From Plutella xylostella (Eukaryota > Arthropoda > Insecta > Lepidoptera > Plutellidae): a stretch of 64,000 bases of DNA. The notes below the pieces were generated by a model. That model made no database searches, had not been told where the DNA came from, and saw only the letters and a program-made list of their open reading frames with translations. Position 1 is the first letter of the stretch; every line of letters starts with the position of its first letter. This document shows, one piece after another, positions 24,330 to 34,619 of the stretch. Position numbers and translations under genes: made by a program. The stretch spans positions 444,001 to 508,000 of the forward strand of contig NC_063992.1 in NCBI RefSeq assembly GCF_932276165.1, in the 5' to 3' direction.

Positions 24330-24995
24330 TCAGCTGTGGTCGTGGTGGTGCGGCGGGCTGGCGGGCGGCAGGCGGCGGTACAGCGGCAGGTAGGGCCCCG
24401 GCGGGGGCAGGCGCAGCAGCGGCGGCGGCAGGTAGCGCCCGTACAGCGACAGCAGCGGCGGGCACAGCCCCACCAGCCCCGCGTAGCCCGCGCCCAGCAT
24501 GGGGTGCAGCAGCGCGCCGCGCTTGAAGGCCGCGAGCCGCGAGCGCGACGCCGCCGTGCTGCGCCGCCGCAGCTTGCCCGTCGTGCCGCCGATGAACACG
24601 TCGTCCGACGACGGGTCCAGCATCCAGTAGTTGCCTTTACCAGGGTCGTCGTAGTGCCGCGGGACTTTAACAAAACATTTGTTCAGGCTCAGGTTGTGTC
24701 GGATGGAGTTCTGCCAGCCCTGCTTGTTCTCTTTGTAGTAGGGGAAGTTCTTCATGATGTACTCGTAGATGCCGTTTAAGGTGAGTCTCTTTTCGGGGCT
24801 GCTGCGGATGGCCATCATGATGAGCGCGTTGTAGCTGTAGGCGGGTTTTTCGTTTTTCTTCTTTTCGAGATCGGTGGTGGTCGTGGGAGGAGGGGTCTCA
24901 GTGCCGGTGACGTCGAGGTCGGCGTCGGGCGAGGGGCTGCGCGAGCTGGCCTCGGGGCACAGGTCGCGGATGGCGAAGCTGTGCGGCGGACTCAT
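24330..24995 (-). CDS. slp: Forkhead transcription factor, sloppy-paired/FoxG type
   Basis: This single-exon gene encodes 221 residues. Residues 6-13 (SFAIRDLC) look like an eh1-type Groucho-binding motif, as in other FoxG proteins. A Pro/Thr linker follows. The forkhead DNA-binding domain spans about 50-143, with recognition helix WQNSIRHNLSLNKCF at 94-108 and the FoxG hallmarks DVFIGG and GKLRRR just after it. The TAASRSRLAAFKRG extension is also FoxG-specific. The C-terminus is Pro/Leu/Tyr-rich and short. In insects this gene is a segmentation and neural patterning repressor acting in the nucleus. I chose ATG 24995 because it has an ACC context and is the first ATG in frame; the upstream frame opens only at TTG. 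GC content is far above the neighbourhood. Which of the insect slp paralogues it is cannot be told. Confidence 0.93.
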   Translation of the reverse strand: MSPPHSFAIRDLCPEASSRSPSPDADLDVTGTETPPPTTTTDLEKKKNEKPAYSYNALIMMAIRSSPEKRLTLNGIYEYIMKNFPYYKENKQGWQNSIRHNLSLNKCFVKVPRHYDDPGKGNYWMLDPSSDDVFIGGTTGKLRRRSTAASRSRLAAFKRGALLHPMLGAGYAGLVGLCPPLLSLYGRYLPPPLLRLPPPGPYLPLYRRLPPASPPHHHDHS

Positions 24996-26719
24996 GGTGC
25001 GGCATGGCGCGCCGCCCGCGAGCGACTGAGCCACGCCCCGCCCGGCCGCCAGCCGCCGACACTCCTTCCCCCTACCACCGACCAACTACTCTACCAACTC
25101 AGTTATGCAGTTGCACTCACTCTTATCACCAACAGGTAAGGCCGGTTGTACGGTGCTAGAAGTAGCATAAGAAGGTTGTCACCCCGTGTAAGGGCATGTG
25201 TACGTAAAGGGTTAAGGAGGGTGTTGGAAATGTAATAATCGAGCGGATCCGTCACGGTATAAATAAACAAGTAGTTTTTTAAAAGTAATTTTTCACGCAT
25301 TGTTTGAAAGTAGATTTAGTGTGACCGGTTTTCGGTTAAATTAAACTAATTTAATGGGCCTCGGTGTGCAGGGTTATTTTGTTATTGTGTTTGCAGCAGA
25401 TGTGCTTTGTTGGTTCGTAAATTATGATAGAATTGACAAATTAACTCCGGTGTTGTTAGAATGAAAAATTATAGTTGTAAGCAAATAGGCTCACATTATG
25501 GACTTATTAATTATATCTCTTTCATTATTGTCTACCAGTTTTACCACACAATATGTTTATACATAATTTATCTGTACGCTAAACAATAACAAATACCTAT
25601 TCATTAAAGTTACGCACAAAAGTAATTAAGAGCAAACTTCTTCTCAGAAATAGCCATTTTATTGGCAACTTAGGTACCTTCATAATAGTTCCAACTTCGA
25701 GCTACACCAACTACCCGATATTTTATACAGTGAGTTCCGTTTTCAAAATAGTGTAAAACAAATGAAAGCTGCCGGCCCCGCCCCCGCGCCGCCACGCCCC
25801 CTGAGCTTTCACTCGACACCTAAAGCTCCTATAGCTGAAGCTCCCATTGTTTCTTGTTATTTGTTTTAGTTTGCAAATAATTTACAACAGTGAATATAAT
25901 ACGAGATCGGAGTAAAGGGATCGTGTTCTGAATATTGTAATGTTAGTTTTTTTTAGTTTAGCAATTAATCGTGATGTGATCATAGTAGATTACGCTGGTG
26001 TAAAATTTTAAGAAGTTTGAAAACGTATGTATCTTTGAAAATCTAGTCAAGTTTATGATTACTTTTCACTTTCTTCATTGTTCATCATTGTACGAAACCG
26101 TAAAATCAAAGATTTCACATCTTAATGAGATTATATATATATTATTTTGAGATTGATGTAATATTACACTTACTTCTTGTCTTCAATGTTTTATAAGTTT
26201 GAAATCTGATCTGTTGCGAGTTATAATAACTCCTTTTGAAGAATTATTTCAAATGTAGCTTTTAACTTACTTCTTCTTCAGGCAGTGTGAATATTTATAC
26301 TCACGGGCAATGAAAAAGTTCCATTGAGAAATTCACTTAATTCTCCTAAACGGAAAAAACTAACTTAATGACGCATTTTGCAATATTTATGTACATTTAA
26401 CGGGGCATCAAAATATTAACAACTAAAAACGTAAATATTTTGTTCCAATTTCCTATAAAAAGTTTTAAAAAATTGGAGCCATTTGGCGTCTGCAATTTGT
26501 AAGTGGAACGGTTTCTTAGCACGTGAGTGTATTATTTCCACTCTTTGAACACAATTCCAATTAGAAATACGTTAACACAAAACTTTTAGGATTACAAAAA
26601 TATCTGTTTGAAAGTTCCCATGTTAAAAAATCGAACCCAGGCCTCCACGATACATCGTCGAACTTTGACGACTACACCATTGAAACAATATTGAATCGCG
26701 CACTATTCAGCAAGTATAC

Positions 26720-27422
26720 CTACACCCTGTACAGTGTTGTATACAGGGTGTAGGAGCGGGAACAGTAACAATATGACGACACTGCAGTCGGGACGTGTTT
26801 CTCGCTCGATTGGACTAATCAGGGTAGGGGAGCCATGAGTTTGCTTCCGGGACGTACTTACGTGGTTATAACCTAACCAATATAAACTTTTGAACGGTTG
26901 ACCCGGTTTTAATAAAATTCAGCTAAGAACACTCCGGATAAAATACAGCTAAGAACACTCCATTACTTACTAGCTATGACCCAAAACAGCAATCAAAAAT
27001 CGGTTCAGCCGTCTGGGAACTACGCTACCACTGGCAGATACACACATACAGATACACTGACACACAGAGACGTTTATAATGCCCCACTTTACCGTCTGCG
27101 GTTAAAAAGTACTAATTCGTTTAATCATTAAGCGGTCAAGAAGTTAGAATTTGTTACTAAAGGAATAATAATTAGTAGAAATACTATATATAAGTAAAGA
27201 AAAACTATATCTAGGTACCGACGAAATATCTACATTTTATCCCAGAAGGATGTTGAATCACATGCACCCCAGTCCCTCCCCGGCCGGCTGCGGTGAACGC
27301 TGTATTGAGTCGGTACAGACTCGTGTTTAGTGAGCTTTCACACCTTCCGTTACATAGGGTGAATGTTATACACCAATTAACACTATTACGACATTTTCCT
27401 GCTATGGCCCACCCTGTACACA
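26720..27422. mobile_element. MITE-like block bounded by ACAGGGTG ends
   Basis: A perfect 12-bp inverted repeat (CTACACCCTGTA at 26720-26731, TACAGGGTGTAG at 26742-26753) sits at the left. At 27411-27420 the opposite-facing ACCCTGTACA ends the block. If TACAGGGTG is the terminal repeat, 26742-27420 is one non-autonomous DNA element of about 680 bp. The inner part contains a common lepidopteran motif (AAAATCGGTTCAGCCGTC near 26997), so nested repeats are also possible. Confidence 0.45.
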
Positions 27423-27579
27423 TGACCAAAAATATGTATGAAGTTATAAGTTTAATGTAATTAACGATCAAATTAGATTTATACATCTAATCACATCAGT
27501 AGATAATGTATTTTATAAATTAAGGGTTATTTTAATAGAGATTGTTCTAGACCTACGACGCGGCGTAGCAACCACCCCT

Positions 27580-27612
27580 ATGCTACGCTGCTACGCCGTA
27601 GCAGCGTAGCAT
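27580..27612. repeat. 33-base perfect palindrome
   Basis: ATGCTACGCTGCTACG, one central C, then its exact reverse complement. A related imperfect copy lies just upstream (CTACGACGCGGCGTAGCA, 27552-27569). It could extrude as a cruciform or mark the end of a mobile element. Confidence 0.8.
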
Positions 27613-27630
27613 ATTCAACAATACTATGAA

Positions 27631-27893
27631 CAAAAAAAAAACACGCACTCACGCCTTGTACTAATGTACTCCTTTGCGGGGTAGGCAGAGGTGCATTGCT
27701 GCACCCACTTTTCGCCAGAATGTTATGTTAGTCCCAATGTAATAGGGGGCGGGCCTATTGCTATTTTACGGGCACATCCAAGACCCGAGAATAACTATCT
27801 GTGTTTAAACAAATATCGGCCCCAGCCGGGAATCGAACCCGGGACCATCGACTCAGTAGTCAGGGTCACTAACCACTACGCCATTCGGTCGTC
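27631..27893 (-). mobile_element. tRNA-derived SINE
   Basis: Read on the minus strand from 27893, the head resembles a tRNA: TGGCGTAGTGGTTAG is an RNA polymerase III A box and GGTTCGATTCC a B box, about 35 bases apart. A tRNA-unrelated body follows, and the end is a run of T near 27631. The 9-base direct repeat TACTATGAA flanks it (27622-27630 and 27894-27902), although another TACTATGAA a few bases further right makes the exact right edge ambiguous. Confidence 0.75.
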
Positions 27894-29045
27894 TACTATG
27901 AAAATACTATGAAATTATCAAAAAGAACTAAAGAGGCATTAGGAAATATATTTTACTAGAAAATTGTCTAAAGTAAGCCATAGTTATGTGCTACAAGCTT
28001 CATGAAGAAACTGAATCTGAGGAGTGCAAAATATATGAGTGCGAAACAAATTACACGAATTTCGTAACAAACCCTCGTTAAACCGAAATAAACTGTCGAC
28101 AGCAAAACAAAATTGTGAAAAGGCAGCATTTTAACGACAGAATTTACACAAAGCGCTGGAGAGCTGCTCTGAAAACAGTTTCAAAAACAAACTGAAACAG
28201 TGCCGCCCGCGACCAGTCAGCGCGCCACCGGGGTTGCTACATGGAGGCAAATTTACCCGAATTCTGTTTTTTTTTTCCATTCCTCAAACGCGCAACTTTA
28301 TGGGCTGTTAATGGAAATAATTAATATAGGACCAATCTTAAGCTATCATAATTATCGTAAGAAGGTGTTATACCTTTCTAATCTCCCTCTATCCATAATC
28401 AGTCACCATAATTTTTACGCTAGAAGCTTTGAGCTATGAGCTTTGCCAAAAAAAAAAGCATTGCATAATGTTTAAGACTAACTCGTAGTTCATGGTATAT
28501 TTGAGTGTGTCTACGCTGGCAGCCCCGTGTCTCGGTGCAGCTCGTAGAGATTGCTTCAATCAGGCTCCGAGCACGCGCCACAGACCTATTTATTTATTTA
28601 TTTACTGCCGCCGCCGCCGCCGCCGCCGCCGCCGCCTGCCGGTAACGAGCGAAACTTTCTGCGTTTTTACTGTAACACAGAGTAGACGATTTGGTGACGA
28701 GTTCGTGACGTTGTTACTTGTACAACTGTAGGTTGTTTTGATATCGCTTCTCGTCTCGAACACCTAAAAAGAGCCGTATCGCTCCAATCTCAGCACCTAA
28801 TGGAGCTAATGTCCCTTAGTTGAATGGATATACTTTATTGACAGAAAAAATATGTAAAGTATACATAAGTTGAACAATTAAATAAAGAATTTAGATTGTT
28901 AACTAAACTAGTCTCATCACCTGTGCTTTAGATAACAAGCTCTTCCTTTATAACTTAATGGTAGGCACTACAAAGAGTATTACAGTGTAGAATGAGTTTA
29001 TAATAAATACATTCATTAGAAAAAGTAATTAAAAACAAAAAACAG

Positions 29046-29158
29046 TTTTTTTTTTTTTTTTTATGCAGCCTGTGTCGTGTCCCACTGCTGGGCAAAGGCC
29101 TCCTTATAAACTGACCACCGTTCCCGATCATGTGCTTCCTTCGGCCATTGAGGCAAAA
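29046..29158 (-). mobile_element. Very short RTE LINE 3' end
   Basis: This is the reverse complement of 39257-39362 at the 3' end of the RTE copy at 38930, nearly base for base. A T run at 29046-29062 is the reversed poly-A. AAAAAACAG lies on both sides (29037-29045 and 29059-29067 region), consistent with a TSD. Only about 100 bp of the element was inserted. Confidence 0.75.
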
Positions 29159-31960
29159 AAAAAACAGTTACAATGTGTAAAAAAATATATTATAAAGATA
29201 ACATTTATGGAGAATAGAATAGATACGGATGTAAATGTATCGCTAGTAATACATCGAACAAATAAATAATAGATTTCAAATGAAACTTTTAAATTAGAAG
29301 AAGCCATGCCATGATGAAGCGAGAGTGTCGGAAAACAAATCAACACAAGTGATGAAAAAACAACAGAGAAGCCCTCTAAATTGTACTCATTATTGTGTTA
29401 TCAAATAAACAGACTCCATCGTCCATCGCGGATACAACCATTGGTTAAATTACTGGTCGTTAATGGTTATGAGTTTCCTTCATCGGTTGGAATCAAGTTT
29501 TTATTTGCAAAATACGCGTCAGTGACAGCCAAATAACCAAACCAATAAAGCCAAACATTATAATTAACACATGATAATTATAGGTTGGCCTTGTTCCGGG
29601 TTGCAACATGCAAACTGCGCCCCGCCGCGCCCGCGCCGCCCCGCGCTGTTGTACAGGGCGCTCTTGTTTATTATTTATTGTTGTTAACATGTATCTTTAA
29701 AACTTTTAAAATTGGATTATAATTGGGTAAATTCAGACTTCGAGTAGTTTACTGACGTGACTGTAGCAAGTCTAGACCGCTAGCATTTATGTATTGGATA
29801 AAATAAGTAGGATGAATTGAAGATCCATTCATTTGTCATGAACTGATGATGTTATTAAGCATTTAAACCCCATCCCACGGTAGGCTTTCTATTATTTATT
29901 GAATGTAAGTGTATTTAGTAACGTAAAAAATCTAAACCATTAACCACAGGTGTTGCAAGCAACGTCTACCCACGATCTACAATCTTACCTATAAACCGAT
30001 TAAACCCATTTCATCTTTACAAATGTGTACGTTTAGGTAGGAAAAAACGCCTGAAGCTACAAAACCGTAATAACAAGATTACAAGACACAATACCTACTT
30101 CTGGAGCGGCTGTCTCATCTTAAAGCGAGCCCACTTCAGCGCTCAGCTAATATTGTTGAAATATTGATTAATATTGTCGCCATGTTGGATTGGCCCTCGA
30201 GCGCGCGCGAGTCGAGCACCGGAAGTCCGCCGGCGGATGCTACCGGATATTCCGGTTTTTTAACAACTTCTTTGTTGTTCAAGACACTTGAGGGCGCTGC
30301 TTTGTAGGGAAATGTTTTACAATGTTGCTTTTTTAGAAAACGATACATTTTTATGGACAGGTAAGTAAGATGGTACAATATATTTTCAATTAATTAGTAA
30401 GTACTTACTATTTTACTTTCTTACCTATTTCTTGTTTTGAGTAGGTTATTACGCTGACGAATGAAAAAAAAACCTTTTGATAAGATCTTTGTGCATAAAG
30501 TGCGCATTGAATCCAATAAAAACAATCGTTTTCCGTCCAATTGAGCAACAGTTTTGCGTCGACAAAGACAACAATACAACGCTATAAATTTTATTTTAAA
30601 CACACACTTTATGTACCGGGCCTTTATTTAAAAACACACAAGAAATGAGTGGGCAACTACAAGTAAGTACACACTCGGTACAAATGCTAATAAAAAATTA
30701 TTCTTACTTAGTTAGAAATAAGAGTCAGTTTGTAATAAATTATTCTATGAAGGACACTTAAAACCACTGGCAATGTAAAGTGACTTTATAGAAATAAATT
30801 GTTATTGGTACGTGTTCGAAATTTAAGTAAAGTGCCGCTGTAGAAGGAACCGAAGAAATTTCAAAACACACCTGGCCACAACGACTTACGCACAAAAATT
30901 ACATAATGGACATCAGAGAGCTTTTGTTAATATAAATTATGTGATCATAAATAATAATGAACTTACTGATGTCAAACAGCAAACGGCTATAAAGTAAGAA
31001 ATAATCTTATAACAATATACTTACTTAGACTACATAATTGCCGAAAAATTATGCAAAACCATTTTCAGAAGAAATCCCATGGTGTAATGTAAAATATTTT
31101 AGTTTTTCTTTTAGAATAGTGCAGCGTTCGTTATCATCACTTTGATGCATTTCGATCACAGTTGCCTAAATAAATAAATATAAAACAAATATCACAAATC
31201 ACAACTATAGAAATCAACACAATATAAACTTTTTAAACGGTACGGACATTACTGTCATCGAGTTCTAGAATCAAAAAGGACAAAACAATGCGTCCGTGCT
31301 CGAATCAAACGAACGTAATTAAAAAAAAGTCGCCGCTGCGAGACGTGAGGTCAGACCGACAGAGATACGTGTGTTGTCTAAATTCCAGATACTTTATTGT
31401 TTATTAAAAACAAATATGTATATTTTAACAGAAACCCTATTCAAACCTATAACACTATAGATTTATGAGAGCGCTAAACTCATAAATGACAATTACAGTA
31501 AGCCACCACAAGCCACCCCTTTACGCCACTCCATTGCACTCAATTCACGAAACAATTCACATGGTAACCCCCACAAATCGCCTTTAATAATGGGATTTTT
31601 GAACGCATCTATAAATGTTTTTTTTTCTCGAGCATCTGTCGCTTGCCTCGTGTCCAGTGACAATCGTTTTGGATATTTTTGCGCGCTCTTTTCTGGTGAA
31701 GTCGATCGGATTTAGCCGCCGGGGGCCGAGAGGTTCTTTTGCGGCTAACGAATGTTTTTTCCAAGCATGTTTTTTTGCGCGCCGCTTTGATTGTCCGAAA
31801 GTGACAGATTTGCGATTTGGCTTTCGTTTGATAATATAGATTTTGGAGCACCGCGAAGGGATTAGGGAAAGCGTGCTTGTAATGTGTTGTTACGGATAAG
31901 TGCCGTTCTTACAAAGTAATTTCAGAATATCTTCTTACATGTCGATTTGTCGATATGACT

Positions 31961-32272
31961 CTCTCTCTCTCTCTTTCAGGCTATGTGTCCCATATGGTGG
32001 TGGGGTCTGCCTTCCTCGTTTTCTCTCTCCACTTCGCCCTGTCTCCAACGTCGTCTTCAGAGACTTGGCAGTGTCGTAGGTCTTTTTGCACTACGTCTAT
32101 CCATCTGGTTTTAGGTCTTCCTCGGGATCTCCGACCGGGGGCGGACAGGCGCAGTGCTTCGTTTCCAACATAGTCAGGTGGTTTTCTCTTGACATGTCCG
32201 AACCATCGCAAGCGGTTTTCTTGGAGTTTGTCGGCGATGTCGCGTACTCCCAGGCTGCCGAGAACGTAGCGT
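31961..32272 (-). mobile_element. 5'-truncated LINE fragment with 16-bp TSD
   Basis: Minus-strand frame RWFGHVKRKPP, then GRRSRGRPKTRWIDV and KDL, is the conserved C-terminus of RTE/BovB-like Pol. The 3' tail is a (CT)n run at 31959-31975 followed by TTTCAGG, i.e. (GA)n on the element strand. The 16-base string ATTTGTCGATATGACT occurs exactly at both edges (31945-31960 and 32273-32288), a clean TSD that fixes the borders. Confidence 0.85.
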
Positions 32273-32288
32273 ATTTGTCGATATGACT

Positions 32289-34374
32289 ATAGTCACGAAA
32301 GTGATTTAAATGTACTTATAAGTTACAAATTTGCACATTAGTACTCATACATCGGCCTTATACAAAAAAAATACAAAGTTAGGTAAGAACCGTGAGAATT
32401 TGTCATTCTCGCCAAACCCACCTCATGTTTACAAACGAAAGATCGATTTTGCCAATCTCAAGAGACCTACATATAAACTCTGACAGACAAATCATCTGCC
32501 CACCTTCCTGGAGATGGCTCCAATTTAATTAAGTCATCGGTTGGTTCACGTGGAGGCAGAATGGGGTCTGTGCCACGGCATTGTCCGACAACTGGTGTCG
32601 CATTGTCGGCAAGCAGTGGGAGGTTGACTCGATTTTCGAACGCACCTGTCACGCGTCCCGCCGTTCCAAATACAAATTTAAATTTCCCCAACAGGGATTA
32701 CATTCGAATGTATCGATGACGCGCACAAGGAGCGTGGGTCGTTTATAGAGTAACGAATGTCTCAATATGGCGCGACGACGTGCTAAGACGTATTGTCGGT
32801 CCCGACAATGGCGATAATTGATCGTTTCGTCCGCACATCATGCAGATGCTGTCGGTACACCCTTTATTTGTAGGCAGTTACACATACAAAATTTATTTCA
32901 TTTGTTTAGGTCTTTATGTGGGAGTAAGGAGTAAATCTTTTGACATTTTAAGGGTCGTTGCTTGCTGTATGTTACAGTTTTGTTATAATATAGGTAAGCT
33001 GCGGGCTGCACGACAATGAATAGAGTGACTTGCAACAGACATCATAGGAAAATAATAAGAAACGATGACTTCTGTTTATGCGCAACACTTAAGAGTAAGA
33101 TTTATTACGTAACTGAACAAATGTACTAGCAGTAAGATTTACTTTTACAAATTAAAACCTACTTGTCATTTAAATAAGAAAGTGGTAACACGAAACATAG
33201 GCTTCGCTGGAACAATTCTGTACAAAATAGTCGAAGCGAAGTGATCTCAAAATACAGTCACGGAGTAAAGAAGCTTTAACTCCAGTTCATTATCAGCTGA
33301 GAGCATTCTTAGTTAATTTTTCAACAAGTCGTTTGTTCTTAGTGCGCGGACAGAATAACGTAAGCTCATGCATATCTCTGCCTACCGCATTCCTGTTGTC
33401 CACACTTGGACACGTTTGTCTCTGCCATCGGCCACATGTCCACACGCCTTTGTTCCCAATCGTTTAATATTCAGCTCTACTTATGTTTAAAGAAGCAACA
33501 GATTAACTTTTTAAAGAAGCCTGAATTCCGACTATTGTTGGAGAAAATATGTGGGTAAGTAGTCTATAATAAGTTGCAGCAACATCCATAACAATTCATC
33601 AAATATGTGTCAGGAGTCTTGTAACGTATAATGTTCTGACAATGGGTATAGAAACTACCGTTGTATCCGAAATGTAGGTGAGTTTATTAACAAAGTTTTA
33701 GACTACAATGTTTTGCAATAAATTAACATACAATATAAAATACAATGTCATTGAGTCCATACATCACCTCGGTAGAGGAAGCGCAGGGATTCCACTTTAA
33801 TAAAGCAATTACATCGGAACCGATTGCGCCTCGAGCTGTTAATATGTCGTCGAGGCGCGTATTTTTATAAAATATAACAATATCCAGCCGAGCGCCACCT
33901 GGGTCCATTTTAATTGGAATTATCCGCGACGCGCCTCGCCGATTTGCGTGCCGTATTTTGTTGTGGATGTTTTGTGTTTTCGCATCGATTTATTTTTTAT
34001 TTCATCATTTTTGGATATGGAGTGATTCAGTTAGAGTTCACTAGAACCTATCTTGTGTTAACATCAATATATGTATATGTATGTTTATAAATGTAATATA
34101 ATTTGTTGTTATTAGATAATAACACGGCAAGCATCTAGATCAGCCAACTTACTTGACATTTTGAATACCAATCAATGTCTGTAATAAGTAAGTAATTAAT
34201 AAAATGTATTACTTAATAATAGACAAGCTCGTAAAAAATATATAAAATTCACACGATATTTTTACAAATCGCCCTTTATCTACCCACCTCTTGAGAGCAC
34301 ACTCAAAAAACTGTCCTCTTATCATCTAGTTCGGGTATTTGTTTTATTTGGACAACAAGCATTCGCCCCCGTTA
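32289..34374. other. Gene-free interval
   Basis: No gene was recognised. A 74-codon minus-strand ORF at 32467-32691 and a 61-codon one at 33723-33908 have no family resemblance. The stretch 33760-33960 is less AT-rich than its surroundings and has several TAAT motifs, so it might be regulatory. Confidence 0.4.
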
Positions 34375-34379
34375 GGAAT

Positions 34380-34511
34380 TGTTAAAATGTTATCAAAATA
34401 TAGGTGATGAGCCTACAAGGTGAAACTCGTATCTATTGTCTATGTATTGTCTATGTGTAAATTTGAATAAATCAGTCTGTTTAAAACCGTCAACCAACGA
34501 CTTTCATTAGA
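34380..34511 (+). repeat. Left LTR of copia element
   Basis: Starts TGTTAAAATG and ends TTCATTAGA. It is short for this family. It contains a duplicated TATTGTCTATG unit and an AATAAA, probably the polyadenylation signal. Confidence 0.92.
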
Positions 34512-34522
34512 GGTTATGGGCC
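34512..34522 (+). promoter_or_regulatory. Primer-binding site, initiator tRNA-Met half
   Basis: GGTTATGGGCC begins at the first base after the LTR. It is complementary to the anticodon-stem region of insect initiator tRNA-Met (GGGCCCATAACC), the internal priming mode known for Drosophila copia. Confidence 0.8.
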
Positions 34523-34619
34523 ACCAAATTTTGCAAAGAAAATTAAAGTTATAATGTAAATTGAAGAGTTATTGTTAGATTGTTGGTTTATTTTACGCGT
34601 GTGACATCAGAAAATCAAG

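Larger units (their letters stand above)
25086..31944. other. Gene-free interval upstream of the forkhead gene
   Basis: This should contain the promoter and upstream regulatory DNA of the minus-strand forkhead gene, but I cannot fix a start site. Items seen are a GC-rich GGCCCCGCCCCC patch at about 25772-25805, a MITE-like block at 26720-27422, a 33-base palindrome at 27580-27612, a SINE at 27631-27893, a (CCG)n run at about 28605-28636, an RTE tail at 29046-29158, and clustered CCGGAAGT/GGATATTCCGG motifs at 30218-30255. No further gene is supported. Confidence 0.45.

Noticed and set aside
24336..24779. 147-codon plus-strand ORF opposite the forkhead gene, and a 119-codon ORF in another minus frame
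   Set aside because: Both are Arg/Ala-rich shadows created by the high GC content of the real slp coding sequence.
27820..27893. Genuine tRNA gene on the minus strand
   Set aside because: A and B boxes are present, but it is flanked by a SINE body, T tail and TSD, and the acceptor stem does not pair well.
30136..30603. Two small minus-strand ORFs near the ETS motif cluster
   Set aside because: No recognisable domains; composition follows the local background.
32467..32691. 74-codon minus-strand ORF with a protein-like composition
   Set aside because: No family resemblance, no convincing splice partners; left as part of the gene-free interval.
33723..33908. 61-codon minus-strand ORF in a less AT-rich patch
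   Set aside because: Too short and unlike any known protein; the patch may be regulatory instead.
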